A stretch of 64,000 bases of DNA from Bifidobacterium vansinderenii (GCF_002234915.1 NZ_NEWD01000004.1:186001-250000), one strand, 5' to 3'; shown: positions 1-9,189, counted from the stretch's first letter. The notes: generated by a model not told the origin, from the sequence alone. Program-made: numbers and translations.

Positions 1-60
1 GCAGTCCGTCAACACTTGCCGTTGAAGCTGTCCGCACAGCGGACTGATGAGGTGACCGAC
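1..60. repeat. Copy 1 of a 60-bp direct repeat (AAGCTGTCC...GGACTGATGAGGTGA family)
   Basis: Positions 1-60 recur at 300-359 with only about four differences. The core is AAGCTGTCCGC, a short palindrome, then GCGGACTGATGAGGTGA. The same core is found at 11376-11422 and inverted at 416-464 and 11506-11554. The left edge may continue outside the window. Confidence 0.8.
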
Positions 61-90
61 CATCACGCCCAACCCCCATTAATCGCAACT

Positions 91-169
91 CGATAATAAC
101 CTATCGTTTTTCGATATGCAAATTCCGTGAAGAATCGAATTTCGATATCGATCTATCGTTTTTTCGATA
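91..169. promoter_or_regulatory. Cluster of TATCG/CGATA palindromes (possible operator array)
   Basis: Four inverted pairs of the same half-site occur in 80 bp: CGATA-N6-TATCG (91-106), TATCG-T5-CGATA (102-116), ATCGAA-T-TTCGAT (134-146) and TATCG-T6-CGATA (154-169). This stretch is much AT-richer than its surroundings. Repeated dyads of one half-site are typical of an operator region, probably for a gene to the left of the window or for the gene at 513. The regulator is not identifiable here. Confidence 0.35.
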
Positions 170-299
170 CCTACCGTGGTTCCCAGAACAGCAGCCAGCC
201 AACCCTCCAGGCTTCCCCGTAGGTCGAGTCCGTACGGCAAACGTCGGCGACGTTTGCAGGACTCGGGCGAGCCGACAGGCGAGCAAAACAACGTCGGAC

Positions 300-359
300 G
301 CAGTCCGTCGACACTTGCCGCTGAAGCTGTCCGCGCAGCGGACTGATGAGGTGATCGAC
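300..359. repeat. Copy 2 of the 60-bp direct repeat
   Basis: Nearly identical to positions 1-60. It ends in the GGACTGATGAGGTGA signature of the GGGGAAGCTG repeat family. Confidence 0.8.
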
Positions 360-415
360 CGTCCCGATATCGGAATCGGCTAACGCCGATGCCGGTCCAT
401 GCCATTTCCGACGGC

Positions 416-464
416 TCACCTCATCAGTCAGCCTACGGCCGACAGCTTCCCCTCAAGGGGAAGC
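416..464. repeat. Inverted copy of the CTTCCCC-hairpin/GATGAGGTGA repeat
   Basis: It reads TCACCTCATCAGTC, a small dyad (GCCTACGGC), GACAGCTTCCCC, then TCAAGGGGAAGC. On the minus strand this is a CTTCCCC/GGGGAAG hairpin, then AGCTGTC, a second dyad, then GACTGATGAGGTGA. The same arrangement occurs at 11376-11422 and 11506-11554. Confidence 0.8.
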
Positions 465-512
465 ACTCCCCTCAGAGAGGGAGCCACAGCCACACCATCC
501 AAAGGAGACACC

Positions 513-2189
513 ATGCCCATCCCATCAAGCCCCAACACCCCTAGGCTCCCCTCCCGCGGAGGGGAGCTGTCGGCAACGCCGACTGAGGGGAGTACCCCAA
601 AGCAACCACATCCCACAACCAACCCCGCTCCCCCACTACCACGCCGAATCATCCTCACGCTCGCCGCATCCATCCTCATCCCCGTCCTCTTCGACCGGCT
701 CGTCGTCGCCAACCTCGCCGCGCGGCACGTCATCATTCTGCTCGGTGTCTTCTGGCTGGCATGCGTTGCGATCATCACCACTCTCAACTGGCGCACCGCC
801 CGACGCAATCCGTTCGCATGGTTCACCGCCGCCGCCATCGCTGCACTCACGATCTGGCTGATCATCGCCGAGCGCAACTCCATCGTCGCGTGGAATCGGT
901 CGGACATGGCCGGCATCGATCCCCAACCGTGGCTCTCATACGGACTCGCCCCTACCGACGGCCTGCCGTTCATCGCCAATGACGAGTACGAAATGCTGAC
1001 TGGCCTGATCGTCGTGCCCGCCCTGCTCATGCTGCACGCGCAGCTGGTCGGCGGCCTGTTCTCCCCCACGCATCCGTTCGGCCTTGTGCTGCGCTGGCTG
1101 TCCGGCTGGGTAGTGCAGCCGTTCAATCGGATCAATGCGTTCGCTGCAACGCTCGGACGACTCGTCAATAACATCGCCAACCGCGGCAAACGACCGATGC
1201 TCGCCAGGATCGGCATCGCCCTGCTGATCTGCATTCCGTTGATCGGCGTACTGCTGGCACTGCTGGCGAGCGCTGACATGGTGTTCGCCTACGGACTGTC
1301 ACGCATGGTCCGCGATGTCAATGTCAACGCGATTCTGTTTCACGGCACGGCGATCGTGGTGCCGATCCCGTTCCTCTATTCGCTGCTGGTTAATCTGGGG
1401 CCGAATGATGTACCGACGAACGCCGCGGAATCACTCACCAAGGAACCACCCACGGAGAAATCACCAATTCGAGAATCGGCCGCCGAGGATTCCGGCGCTT
1501 TCTCGCACTCTCGCCGCCCCTCCCGCTTCGCCGGAGATCTCCGCGCCCTGTATTCCCTTGACGTCCGGTTCTCGCTGGATCCCACGATCACCATGATCGT
1601 GCTGGGCGCGGTGCTGATCGTGTATGCAGTGTTCTGCTCGGTGCAGTTCACGTTCCTGTTCGCCGGCGCCGGACTGCCCGACGGTCTCACCTACGCGGAA
1701 TACGCACGCAGCGGATTCTTCCAACTGTTGTTCGTCGCCACTGTGAATCTGGCCGGATTCGGGCTCGTGCTCACGTATGCGCGCGTCCACACGCACGGCA
1801 CGCCGACACCAGCGTCTATGCCTACGCCAGCGTCCGCGCTCACACCCACGTTGCATTCCAGACCGCAGCGCAACCGCACGATCACCGGCATGCTGATCGG
1901 CTTGATCGCCGCCACCGGAATACTGCTCGCATCGGCCGCCACCAGACTCGCCCTCTATATCGGCGCGTATGGCCTGACCTGGCTGCGGTTCATTTCGATG
2001 GCGTTCATCGGCCTGCTCGCCATGGTACTTGCCCTGTGCATCGCCAAAATGATGCAGCCAAGGATTCCGCTGATCACCGTATGTGCGCTGTTGTTCGTCG
2101 TCTGGTACGTGGCGGTCGGCTACGCCGACCCCGCCTCCCTGATTCAGGCCTACAACGAGACCCACGGCTTCACCGTGATGCTGCCGTAA
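513..2189 (+). CDS. DUF4153/DUF4173-like polytopic membrane protein
   Basis: Predicted integral membrane protein of 558 residues and unknown function. The ATG at 513 is preferred to the in-frame start at 399 because AAAGGAGA lies just upstream. An N-terminal cytoplasmic stretch of about 45 Pro/Thr-rich residues is followed by roughly ten hydrophobic segments. The motif AEYARSGFFQL near the middle, next to an LDVRF segment and a LFAGAGLPDG loop, matches the DUF4173 signature as I know it. The first ~30 codons (544-592) are a copy of the intergenic hairpin repeat read as protein, so the N-terminus is probably a recent non-functional extension. The gene stands alone and ends at a strong terminator. 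Confidence 0.8.
   Translation: MPIPSSPNTPRLPSRGGELSATPTEGSTPKQPHPTTNPAPPLPRRIILTLAASILIPVLFDRLVVANLAARHVIILLGVFWLACVAIITTLNWRTARRNPFAWFTAAAIAALTIWLIIAERNSIVAWNRSDMAGIDPQPWLSYGLAPTDGLPFIANDEYEMLTGLIVVPALLMLHAQLVGGLFSPTHPFGLVLRWLSGWVVQPFNRINAFAATLGRLVNNIANRGKRPMLARIGIALLICIPLIGVLLALLASADMVFAYGLSRMVRDVNVNAILFHGTAIVVPIPFLYSLLVNLGPNDVPTNAAESLTKEPPTEKSPIRESAAEDSGAFSHSRRPSRFAGDLRALYSLDVRFSLDPTITMIVLGAVLIVYAVFCSVQFTFLFAGAGLPDGLTYAEYARSGFFQLLFVATVNLAGFGLVLTYARVHTHGTPTPASMPTPASALTPTLHSRPQRNRTITGMLIGLIAATGILLASAATRLALYIGAYGLTWLRFISMAFIGLLAMVLALCIAKMMQPRIPLITVCALLFVVWYVAVGYADPASLIQAYNETHGFTVMLP
544..592. repeat. Mosaic hairpin repeat inside the 5' end of a coding region
   Basis: GGCTCCCCTCC-CGC-GGAGGGGAGC forms a hairpin. 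It is followed by TGTCGGC-AACG-CCGACTGAGGGGAG, the standard two-hairpin layout of the family. It is translated as residues 11-27 of the membrane protein that starts at 513. Confidence 0.7.
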
Positions 2190-2195
2190 TCACAG

Positions 2196-2261
2196 AAAAC
2201 CACAAAACTCGCATGCCCAGTCACCCCCGGGTGCCGTTGGGTATGCGAGTTTTGTGGTTTT
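2196..2261. terminator. Long bidirectional stem-loop
   Basis: A 19-bp perfect stem (2196-2214 with 2243-2261) starts with AAAACCACAAAACTCGCAT and pairs across a 28-nt loop. The arm composition gives a T-rich 3' side on both strands. It follows the stop codon at 2189 by 6 nt. Confidence 0.85.
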
Positions 2262-2278
2262 TGGAAACGGTAAGGGAA

Positions 2279-2419
2279 CGGACCCCTCCCTCTGTCACGA
2301 CATTCGTCGCGACATCTCCCTCCCTCGGAGGGAGAACGCTGGGGGACGGGCCCAACCCATGTGCTCCCTCCTCGGGAGGGAGCTGGCTGACGCAGTCGGA
2401 CTGAGGGAGAGGCCGTGGA
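2279..2419. repeat. Two units of the CTCCCTCC mosaic repeat
   Basis: One inverted unit (CCCTCCCTCTGTCACGAC...TCCCTCGGAGGGAG) and one direct unit (GCTCCCTCCTCGGGAGGGAGCTGGC...GACTGAGGGAG) fill the space between two convergent genes. Each unit is a purine/pyrimidine hairpin plus a second variable hairpin. Confidence 0.75.
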
Positions 2420-2468
2420 GGCTAGGTCTCCGACGCTCCCCATACGGAGAACGCCGGGAGCCGTTCGA

Positions 2469-3977
2469 TCAGTAGTGGACGTAGGTGTAGGCGCCGCTCG
2501 AAGCGTTGCGGATGGTCTGGTAGTAGATCTTGCCGTTCATCGACTTGCCGCAGTTCGACGTGACGATCGAACCGTCGGACAGCACCTGTTCCACAATGGC
2601 CACGTGGCCGTACACGGCGCTGGAGCCGTTCTGACCGGCGCGGAAGGAGATCGCGGCGCCCACGTGCGGCGTGGTGTTCACCAGGTAGCCGAGACGACGG
2701 CCGCTGTTGCCCCAGTCCTGACCATTGCCCATGTAGGAGCCAACCGGCAGGCTGAGCTGGGAGCGGCGGACGTACGCCCACCAGGTGCACTGGCTGTACT
2801 CGTACACGTTACCGACATTGCCGGTGTTGTGACCGTAGCAGTAGGAGGCACCCGCGGCGCAGTTGCCCGGCACAGAGTAGTTCATGCCGGAGGCGCCGCC
2901 GGAAGAGGACGAACCGGAGGAGCTACCACCGGACGACGAACCACCGCTCGAGGACGAACCGCCCGACGACGAAGAACCACCGGAGCTGCTGCCGCCCGAG
3001 GAAGACGAGCCGCTGTTGCTGGGCCTGCTGCTGGACGACGACGAACCGCTCGACGGGCGGGTCGTGCCCTGACCGCCGCTGTTGCCATTGATCTGCTGCT
3101 GGGCGCTCTGCTTGGCCGCCGCCTGCTGCGCGGCGATCTGCTGGTTATAGGAGTCAATCTGCGACTGGATCATCACGGTCTGCGCGGCCTGCTGCGCAGC
3201 AGCGGTCTTCAGCTCGCTCTGACGAGACTCAAGCTCGGCGCGCTGCTGATCGCCCTTGTTGCGCAGGTCGTTGAGCGAGGCGGTCTTGGCCTGGGCGTCG
3301 GCCGCGGCCTGCTTGGCCTCGGCGGCCTTGGTCTCGGCCGCGGTCTTCAGCGTGGTGATCTGCTTTTCGATGGCGTCCAGACGATCCTTACGATTCATCT
3401 GGGTGCTCTTGGTGGTCGCGGCCTCGTTGGCGGCAGTGGACTCGGAACGGGTCACGGCCGCATCGGACTGCATGGTCTTGATGAAGTCATCGGTGCTCTT
3501 CGCACCCGTCACCACGCTCATGGTGTCGGAAGCGGCCGAACCATGGAAGCTGTCGCGGGCCAGCTGGGCCACGGCGGCATGCGCGTCGTCGTAGTCCTCG
3601 CCGGTCTGCTGGATCTTCTCCTCAAGATCGGCCTTGTCCTTCTGTGCAGCCTCAAGCCTGGACGCAGCGGCGTCGGCCTCGCCCTGGGCCGCCTCGGCGG
3701 CGTTGGCCGCGTTGTCGGCGGCCTCGATGGCGGCCGGAATCTGGTTGTTGGTCAGATCGTCGAGCTCGATGATCTTCTGTGCCAGATCACTGCTTACGCC
3801 ACTGAGCTGCGCCTCGAGGCTCTTCTGCTTGGCCTTGCTTTCCGACAGCTGACTATACGACGGAACGGCGTTGGCCTCCTGGGCCGGAACGCCGAGCGAC
3901 GCCAGCGCCATCGACGCGGCCATCCCCAAGCCTGCGACGATCGCGATGGCTTTGGTGCTTCTACGCATTACGGTCAT
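2469..3977 (-). CDS. Secreted CHAP-domain peptidoglycan hydrolase with coiled coil (PcsB-like partner of FtsEX)
   Basis: Probably cuts peptidoglycan cross-links outside the membrane during division. The 502 residues comprise a signal peptide (cleavage near residue 37 after ANA), an Ala/Gln/Glu-rich coiled coil (about 40-290), a linker of almost pure Ser/Gly (about 300-365), and a C-terminal CHAP domain with the likely nucleophile Cys397 (QCTWWAY) and His458 (GHVAIVE). Signal, coiled coil, linker and CHAP in that order is the layout of streptococcal PcsB, which is activated by FtsEX. Here the gene lies directly downstream of ftsE-ftsX on the same strand. The role as FtsEX-controlled hydrolase is inference from this layout. 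It could instead be a general housekeeping amidase/endopeptidase. Confidence 0.9.
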   Translation of the reverse strand: MTVMRRSTKAIAIVAGLGMAASMALASLGVPAQEANAVPSYSQLSESKAKQKSLEAQLSGVSSDLAQKIIELDDLTNNQIPAAIEAADNAANAAEAAQGEADAAASRLEAAQKDKADLEEKIQQTGEDYDDAHAAVAQLARDSFHGSAASDTMSVVTGAKSTDDFIKTMQSDAAVTRSESTAANEAATTKSTQMNRKDRLDAIEKQITTLKTAAETKAAEAKQAAADAQAKTASLNDLRNKGDQQRAELESRQSELKTAAAQQAAQTVMIQSQIDSYNQQIAAQQAAAKQSAQQQINGNSGGQGTTRPSSGSSSSSSRPSNSGSSSSGGSSSGGSSSSGGSSSSGGSSSGGSSSGSSSSGGASGMNYSVPGNCAAGASYCYGHNTGNVGNVYEYSQCTWWAYVRRSQLSLPVGSYMGNGQDWGNSGRRLGYLVNTTPHVGAAISFRAGQNGSSAVYGHVAIVEQVLSDGSIVTSNCGKSMNGKIYYQTIRNASSGAYTYVHY

Positions 3978-4047
3978 AACGTCTCCTTACGCATTCGGCG
4001 CACAATAATAACCCATGAACCTGAGAATGCCTGATTTCAGACCGATC

Positions 4048-4971
4048 TCAGGCCTTCAGATACTTTCTCAGCGAAATCAGGGACGCCACGGCCGACAACA
4101 GTATGGCCCCAGCGATCAGTGCAGGCGAGATCAGCAGCACCGTGCCGATGTTCACGAACGGCATCCACGTGATCGTCTGGGCGAGCGACCCCTCCACGAA
4201 GATCTTGACGATGCCGGCGAGCGCCGCGCACGACAGGATCGATCCGATGAGCGACGCGATCACGCCCTCGAGGATGAACGGCAGCTGGATGATCCAGTTG
4301 GATGCGCCCACGAGTCGCATGATCTCCGTCTCGTTCTTGCGCGACGCGGCGGACATGCGGATGGTGGTTCCGGTGAGCATGATGGCCACGAGCACCATCA
4401 CGGCGGCGAGCACCACGGTGACTGCGGTGCCGCGGTTGAGCACGGCGAACACGGGTTCGAAGATCTGTCGCTGGTCCTGCACCTCTTCAACGCCGGTCTT
4501 GCCGGAGAGCACTTCGGACACCTGCTGGTATTTCTCCGCGTTGGTGAGCTTGAGTCGCAGCGAGTCCTGCATGTCGTCGGCGGTGAGCGTGCGGCCCTGG
4601 TACACGCCGCCCGGATACTGCTTGGTGAACGTGTCGTCGAAGAACTGCTGCTTGCTCACGTACGTGATCTTGGAGACCTCGTTGTGCAGCTCCTCCTTGA
4701 TCGTGTCCTGGATGTCCATGATCTCTTCGGTGGTGGGAGCCTTGCCGGACGCGCAGTTGGCGGACTGGCTGGTGCCGTCGGGGCAGAGCCACACCACGAC
4801 CTCCACCTTGTCGTACCAGGTGCCCTTGGCCTTGGTGATCTGCGCCTGCATGAGCACGGAGGCGCCGATGAACACGAACGAGATGAAGGTGACGAGCATG
4901 ACGGACAGGATCATGGATCCGTTGCGCTTGATGCTGGTCCAGGTCTCCGAAAGGACGAATCGGAATCTCAT
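4048..4971 (-). CDS. ftsX: Cell division protein FtsX (ABC permease)
   Basis: Membrane partner of FtsE; the complex passes ATP hydrolysis across the membrane to extracellular wall hydrolases rather than transporting a solute. The 307 residues show a cytoplasmic N-terminus, TM1 (about 20-43), a large extracellular domain with two cysteines, and three C-terminal TM segments (about 180-200, 230-255, 275-300), the standard FtsX topology. The ATG overlaps the ftsE stop codon by four bases (ATGA), which implies translational coupling. The hydrolase gene follows about 70 bp downstream. Confidence 0.95.
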   Translation of the reverse strand: MRFRFVLSETWTSIKRNGSMILSVMLVTFISFVFIGASVLMQAQITKAKGTWYDKVEVVVWLCPDGTSQSANCASGKAPTTEEIMDIQDTIKEELHNEVSKITYVSKQQFFDDTFTKQYPGGVYQGRTLTADDMQDSLRLKLTNAEKYQQVSEVLSGKTGVEEVQDQRQIFEPVFAVLNRGTAVTVVLAAVMVLVAIMLTGTTIRMSAASRKNETEIMRLVGASNWIIQLPFILEGVIASLIGSILSCAALAGIVKIFVEGSLAQTITWMPFVNIGTVLLISPALIAGAILLSAVASLISLRKYLKA

Positions 4972-6326
4972 CGTGTGCTCTCCTGCTGGTCGTTCGTATG
5001 GTTCTGGTTGCCGTTTCCGCGACGTCCGCGCGGAGGTGCGGGCGGGGCCGGCGGGGTGGGCGGCTTGGGCGCGGACTTCTTCTTCGTGCCGTTCGCCTTG
5101 GGCTTGGACGATGCCGATTGGCTGGGCTTGGGTGCGGCGGGCGGGGCCGGCGCGCGCCTGGGCTTGAATTTGGCGTCGGGATCGTTGTCGGGCTGGGCGG
5201 GCGCCGATGCGGCCGGCACGTTCTCCGCTCGATCGTCGGTGTTGTCGTCGATTGCGGGGGCGTTCGTCGTGTTCCCGTCGTCGTTGATGACGGTGCTGTC
5301 GTCGATGACGATGCCCCTGCCCCAGGTGAGCGTGGTCTCCACGGGGGCGAATGCCTCACCGTAGCGGCCGGTTCGGCCGGAGTGTACGGAATTGGCGAGT
5401 CGGGCGATGCCCTCGTCGCCGGCGGTCACGTTGTTCACGGCCTCGGCGGCGGCCAGCACGCCTTCGGTCACGGAACGGGTCTTGTCGTCGAGTCGATCGA
5501 CGGACTTGGCAGCAGACTTCGACTGCGAGTCTTCGGCATCGGTCGTGCCCTCGGCGCGTGCACGCAGCTGGGTGCGGCCGTCCACACCGAGCGCCTTCTG
5601 CGCCTTGGCCTCCACTTCCGCATCGGGGAAGTACGTGGCGGAATCGTAGGATCCCTGGGCCTCGTCACGCACAATCTTGCCGTTGTGCAGCTCCACCACG
5701 CGCTTGCGCATGGAGTTGACGATCTCCTCGTTGTGCGTGGCCATCACGATGGTGGTGCCGGTGCGGTTGATCGCCTCAAGCACCTCCATGATGCCCACCG
5801 ACGTGGTGGGGTCCAGGTTTCCGGTGGGCTCGTCGGCCAGCAGGATCTGCGGATGGTTCACGTAGGCGCGGGCGATGGCCACGCGCTGCGCCTCGCCGCC
5901 GGACAGCTCGTGCGGCAGACGGTCCTCCTTGCCGGTCAGGCCCACGGTCTGCAGCACCTGCGGCACGAGCGACTTGATCGTGGACCGGCGCGTACCGATC
6001 ACTTCGAGCGCGAACGCCACGTTTTGGTACACGGTCTTGTTGGCCAGCAGCTTGTAGTCCTGGAACACGAATCCGATGGATCGACGATACTGCGGCACCT
6101 GACGGTTGCGCATACGACGCAGATCGTTGCCCGCCACGCGAATGTCGCCCTCGGTGGCCAGCTCCTCGTGCAGCAGCAGGCTCAGCAGCGTGGTCTTGCC
6201 GGAGCCGGACGCGCCCACAAGGAAGACGAACTCGCCGCGATCGATGTCGAGCGTGATGTCGTCAAGCGCCGGACGCGATCCGCGCGGATATATTTTGGTA
6301 ACGTCCTTGAGCGAAATCAGTGCCAT
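4968..6326 (-). CDS. ftsE: Cell division ATPase FtsE with a long C-terminal extension
   Basis: ATPase subunit of FtsEX. Walker A GASGSGKT is at 38-45, Q-loop Gln89, signature LSGGE at 141-145, Walker B ILLADEP at 161-167 and H-loop His198, all intact. The ABC domain ends near residue 222, where most FtsE proteins end, but this protein runs to 452. The extra ~225 residues are acidic and polar, then Pro/Ala/Lys-rich, with no recognisable domain and no membrane segment. The tail looks disordered and cytoplasmic. Its end overlaps the ftsX start. The preceding gene is prfB, the usual actinobacterial order. Confidence 0.95.
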   Translation of the reverse strand: MALISLKDVTKIYPRGSRPALDDITLDIDRGEFVFLVGASGSGKTTLLSLLLHEELATEGDIRVAGNDLRRMRNRQVPQYRRSIGFVFQDYKLLANKTVYQNVAFALEVIGTRRSTIKSLVPQVLQTVGLTGKEDRLPHELSGGEAQRVAIARAYVNHPQILLADEPTGNLDPTTSVGIMEVLEAINRTGTTIVMATHNEEIVNSMRKRVVELHNGKIVRDEAQGSYDSATYFPDAEVEAKAQKALGVDGRTQLRARAEGTTDAEDSQSKSAAKSVDRLDDKTRSVTEGVLAAAEAVNNVTAGDEGIARLANSVHSGRTGRYGEAFAPVETTLTWGRGIVIDDSTVINDDGNTTNAPAIDDNTDDRAENVPAASAPAQPDNDPDAKFKPRRAPAPPAAPKPSQSASSKPKANGTKKKSAPKPPTPPAPPAPPRGRRGNGNQNHTNDQQESTR

Positions 6327-6445
6327 TGGTATCCCCTACCCCGATCAATCAATGATCGATCAGACTCAATCTCTACCGATTTTCATACCGATATTCGAAT
6401 ATTCGAAGCCGGCCGCCAGCGTGCTGCCGACGGCCGGCTCATCGA

Positions 6446-7576
6446 CTAGTTGGCGGCCTCGGCCTGGGCCTCACGACGCTGCTGGTGGCGCCAGCGGATG
6501 CCGGCGTCGATGAACTCGTCGATCTCGCCGTCGAACACGGCCTGCGTCTGCGAGGTCTCGTATCCGGTGCGCAGATCCTTGACCATCTGGTACGGGTGCA
6601 GCACGTAGGAACGCATCTGATCGCCCCAGCTGGCCTTGATGTCGCCGGCGAGCTCCTTCTTCTTCTTGGCCTCCTCCTCATGCTTGAGCACGAGCAGTCG
6701 GGACTGCAGCACGGCCATGGCGGACGCGCGGTTCTGGATCTGGCTGCGCTCGTCCTGCATGGTCACCACGATGCCGGTGGGAAGGTGGGTGATGCGCACC
6801 GCGGAGTACGTGGTGTTCACGCCCTGGCCGCCGGGGCCGGAGGAGCAGTACGTATCCACGCGGATGTCGCTATCGGGCACGTCGATGTGATCGGTGGCCT
6901 CGACCAGCGGCACCACCTCGACCGCGGCGAAGCTGGTCTGACGACGGCCCTGGTTGTCGAAGGGGCTGATGCGCACCAGACGGTGGGTGCCGCCCTCCAC
7001 GCTCAGACGGCCGTAGGCGTACGGGGCGTCCACCTGGAAGGTGGCGGACTTGATGCCGGCCTCTTCCGCGTAGGAGGTGTCCATAACCTTGGCCTTGTAG
7101 CCGTGACGCTCGGCCCAGCGCAGGTACATGCGCAGCAGGATCTGCGCCCAGTCGGCGGCATCCACGCCGCCGGCGCCGGAGCGGATCGTCACCACGGCGG
7201 AACGCTCGTCGTATTCGCCGTCGAGCAGCGTCTGGATCTCCAGATCGGCCAGATCCTTGCCCAGCGTCTGGATCTCGGACTCGGCCTCGTCGAGGGTGTC
7301 CTTGTCGCCCTCCTCCTGACCGAGCTCCACCAGAGTCTCCACATCGTCGATGCGGGAGCCGGCGCCCTCGATGCGCTTGAGCTGGGATTCCGCAGCGGAC
7401 AGACGGCTCGTCACCTTCTGCGCGTTCTCGGGATCATCCCACAGGCCGGGCGCGCTGGCCTCCTTCTCGAGATCCTTGATCTGCGAGCGCAGGGAATCAA
7501 GATCGATCGCGGTGGCGATCATGTCGTACTTGGCACGCAGTTCGCTGATGCCTTGGGAAAAATCAAATTCTGCCAT
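6446..7576 (-). CDS. prfB: Peptide chain release factor 2
   Basis: Recognises UGA and UAA stop codons and triggers peptide release. The 376 residues include the RF2 stop-codon recognition motif SPF (204-206) and the catalytic GGQ (249-251). The reading frame is continuous from the ATG; there is no in-frame UGA near codon 25, so the programmed frameshift that controls prfB in many bacteria is absent here. It is first in the leftward run prfB-ftsE-ftsX-hydrolase. Confidence 0.97.
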   Translation of the reverse strand: MAEFDFSQGISELRAKYDMIATAIDLDSLRSQIKDLEKEASAPGLWDDPENAQKVTSRLSAAESQLKRIEGAGSRIDDVETLVELGQEEGDKDTLDEAESEIQTLGKDLADLEIQTLLDGEYDERSAVVTIRSGAGGVDAADWAQILLRMYLRWAERHGYKAKVMDTSYAEEAGIKSATFQVDAPYAYGRLSVEGGTHRLVRISPFDNQGRRQTSFAAVEVVPLVEATDHIDVPDSDIRVDTYCSSGPGGQGVNTTYSAVRITHLPTGIVVTMQDERSQIQNRASAMAVLQSRLLVLKHEEEAKKKKELAGDIKASWGDQMRSYVLHPYQMVKDLRTGYETSQTQAVFDGEIDEFIDAGIRWRHQQRREAQAEAAN

Positions 7577-7803
7577 CGTTGTTCACCTTACAATCATGCT
7601 GGTCGTTCATTGCCGGTCGGTCTTCCTGATTTAACAGGCCTTGCACAAACCGCGACGACTGGCATGTCGCGGCTGGTGGGAACAAGGAGAATCATTAGTC
7701 GTCGTCTCCGCATCGGACGGTGTCGAACGGCTGTCGGAGCGTGTCCGACACCGGTCACGACATTGCGCGTATTTCCCGTGGAACCGTTCCGCCACTTGGG
7801 ATC

Positions 7804-7817
7804 GTTCCACGTGAAAC
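7804..7817. promoter_or_regulatory. parS-like ParB-binding sequence
   Basis: GTTCCACGTGAAAC matches all fixed positions of the published parS core GTTNCACGTGAAAC. It is intergenic, between prfB and dapD. A one-mismatch relative lies at 31790-31803. ParB binding itself is inferred. Confidence 0.45.
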
Positions 7818-7856
7818 GCTGCCGATGGGCTCGATGACGTCTACGAGATCGACGCG

Positions 7857-7988
7857 TCAAAGACCGGCGTACAACGCCGGAATAACCAGACTGCCGAGCA
7901 TGCCGACGGCCACGACGACGCTCACCGCCCGTGCGACGGTGCGACGACGACGCGCCTGCTGCTCGCGTTCTTTCCGGTATTCGTTCAC
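7857..7988 (-). CDS. Possible small single-pass membrane protein
   Basis: A 43-codon frame from GTG at 7988 encodes a charged N-terminus (NEYRKEREQQARRRR), then a hydrophobic segment (SVVVAVGMLGSLVIPALY), a typical small inner-membrane protein layout. The other frames over this stretch are Arg-rich shadows. A good ribosome-binding site (AGGGGGAG) lies upstream but is best placed for an out-of-frame ATG at 7998, so the start is uncertain; an upstream in-frame GTG also exists. No function can be assigned. Confidence 0.35.
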   Translation of the reverse strand: MNEYRKEREQQARRRRTVARAVSVVVAVGMLGSLVIPALYAGL

Positions 7989-8205
7989 AAAGCGCCATTG
8001 TAACGGCTCCCCCTCACAAAACACAGCGTTTTGCGGCCGTGAGACGTTCGCCGGACGGGTAGACGGGAGGATTTATTGTTAAGAGCGGAATCCGTATGCG
8101 CGGCCCGTGCATATTCATGCGCGGATCGGGTTCGCACACGGCCGGTCGGCATATCACCGGATATGGCCGGCCGATTCGATTCGCATCCAATCCGAAGGAG
8201 CACAA

Positions 8206-9189
8206 ATGACCGAATCACGCAAGGCATGGGGCTGGGGACTCGCCAGCGTCGACGCCGCCGGCAACACCCTCGACGTGTGGTACCCGCAGCTCGAGCTCGG
8301 CGAAGCGCCCGCCGACGACAAGCGTCCCAACCACGACTTCGGCGCGCTCGTCCATGATCAGGCCGACGCCCGTGGCGTGCGCCGCGTGCCCGTGTTCACC
8401 GTCTCCGCACTCGACGAGCCGATCGTCGACGCCGCCGACGCCTACCTGCGCCTGCACCTCATGAGCATGCGCCTCGCCAAGCCGAACACCCTCAACCTCG
8501 ACGGCATCTTCGGCAAGCTCAACAACGTCGTGTGGACCAACTACGGCCCGTTCGCCGTGGAGGACTTCGCCCTGCGCAAGCTCGACGTGCTCAAGGCTGC
8601 CGCCGGCAGCCCGCTGCCCACCGCCGACGTCAACGTGCTGTCCGTGGACAAGTTCCCCCGCATGATCGACTACGTCGTGCCGTCCGGCGTGCGCATCGGC
8701 GACGCCGACCGCGTGCGTCTGGGCGCCCATCTGGCCGAAGGCACCACCGTCATGCACGCCGGCTTCGTCAACTTCAACGCCGGCACGCTCGGCACCTCCA
8801 TGGTCGAGGGTCGCGTCTCCCAGGGCGTTGTGGTCGGCAACGGCTCCGACATCGGCGGCGGCGCCTCCATCATGGGCACCCTCTCCGGCGGCGGCAAGCT
8901 GCGCAACTCCATCGGCGAGCACTCCCTGCTCGGCGCCAACGCCGGCATCGGCATCTCCCTCGGCGACAACTGCGTCGTCGAAGCCGGCCTCTACGTCACC
9001 GCCGGCACCAAGGTCACCATCTACGACAAGGCCAAGGTGGCCGCCGGCCAGCCGCTCGACGTCGTCAAGGGCGCCGAACTCTCCGGCAAGGACAACATCA
9101 TGTTCATCCGCAACTCCGTCAGCGGCGCCATCGAGGCACGCAGCCGCAAGAAGGGTATCGAACTCAACGCCGCGCTGCATAAGAACTAA
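8206..9189 (+). CDS. dapD: 2,3,4,5-tetrahydropyridine-2,6-dicarboxylate N-succinyltransferase
   Basis: Catalyses the succinyl-CoA-dependent step of the lysine/diaminopimelate pathway, supplying lysine and a cell-wall precursor. The 327-residue protein has a long actinobacterial-type N-terminal domain and a left-handed beta-helix of Gly-rich hexapeptide repeats (about 165-290). The ATG at 8206 is chosen over an upstream in-frame ATG at 8107 because AAGGAG (8195-8200) sits 5 nt before it. The gene stands alone, divergent from prfB, and ends before a long hairpin. Confidence 0.93.
   Translation: MTESRKAWGWGLASVDAAGNTLDVWYPQLELGEAPADDKRPNHDFGALVHDQADARGVRRVPVFTVSALDEPIVDAADAYLRLHLMSMRLAKPNTLNLDGIFGKLNNVVWTNYGPFAVEDFALRKLDVLKAAAGSPLPTADVNVLSVDKFPRMIDYVVPSGVRIGDADRVRLGAHLAEGTTVMHAGFVNFNAGTLGTSMVEGRVSQGVVVGNGSDIGGGASIMGTLSGGGKLRNSIGEHSLLGANAGIGISLGDNCVVEAGLYVTAGTKVTIYDKAKVAAGQPLDVVKGAELSGKDNIMFIRNSVSGAIEARSRKKGIELNAALHKN

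Larger units (their letters stand above)
7577..8205. other. Intergenic region prfB-dapD
   Basis: About 630 bp between divergent genes. It holds the parS-like site (7804) and the small membrane-protein frame (7857-7988), and presumably the promoters of prfB and dapD. I see no other gene and no copy of the mosaic repeat. Confidence 0.5.

Noticed and set aside
2415-4034. 539-residue open frame on the plus strand opposite the CHAP hydrolase
   Set aside because: It is Val/Gly/Arg-rich with no recognisable motif and lies exactly antisense to a gene with a signal peptide and a complete CHAP domain.
6446-7576. Programmed frameshift in prfB
   Set aside because: The frame is continuous, with no in-frame UGA near codon 25 and no slippery CUU UGA.
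7594-7998. 134-residue Arg/Ser-rich frame with a well-placed ribosome-binding site
   Set aside because: Composition is that of a shadow frame; the overlapping frame with a membrane segment is the better candidate, though neither is certain.
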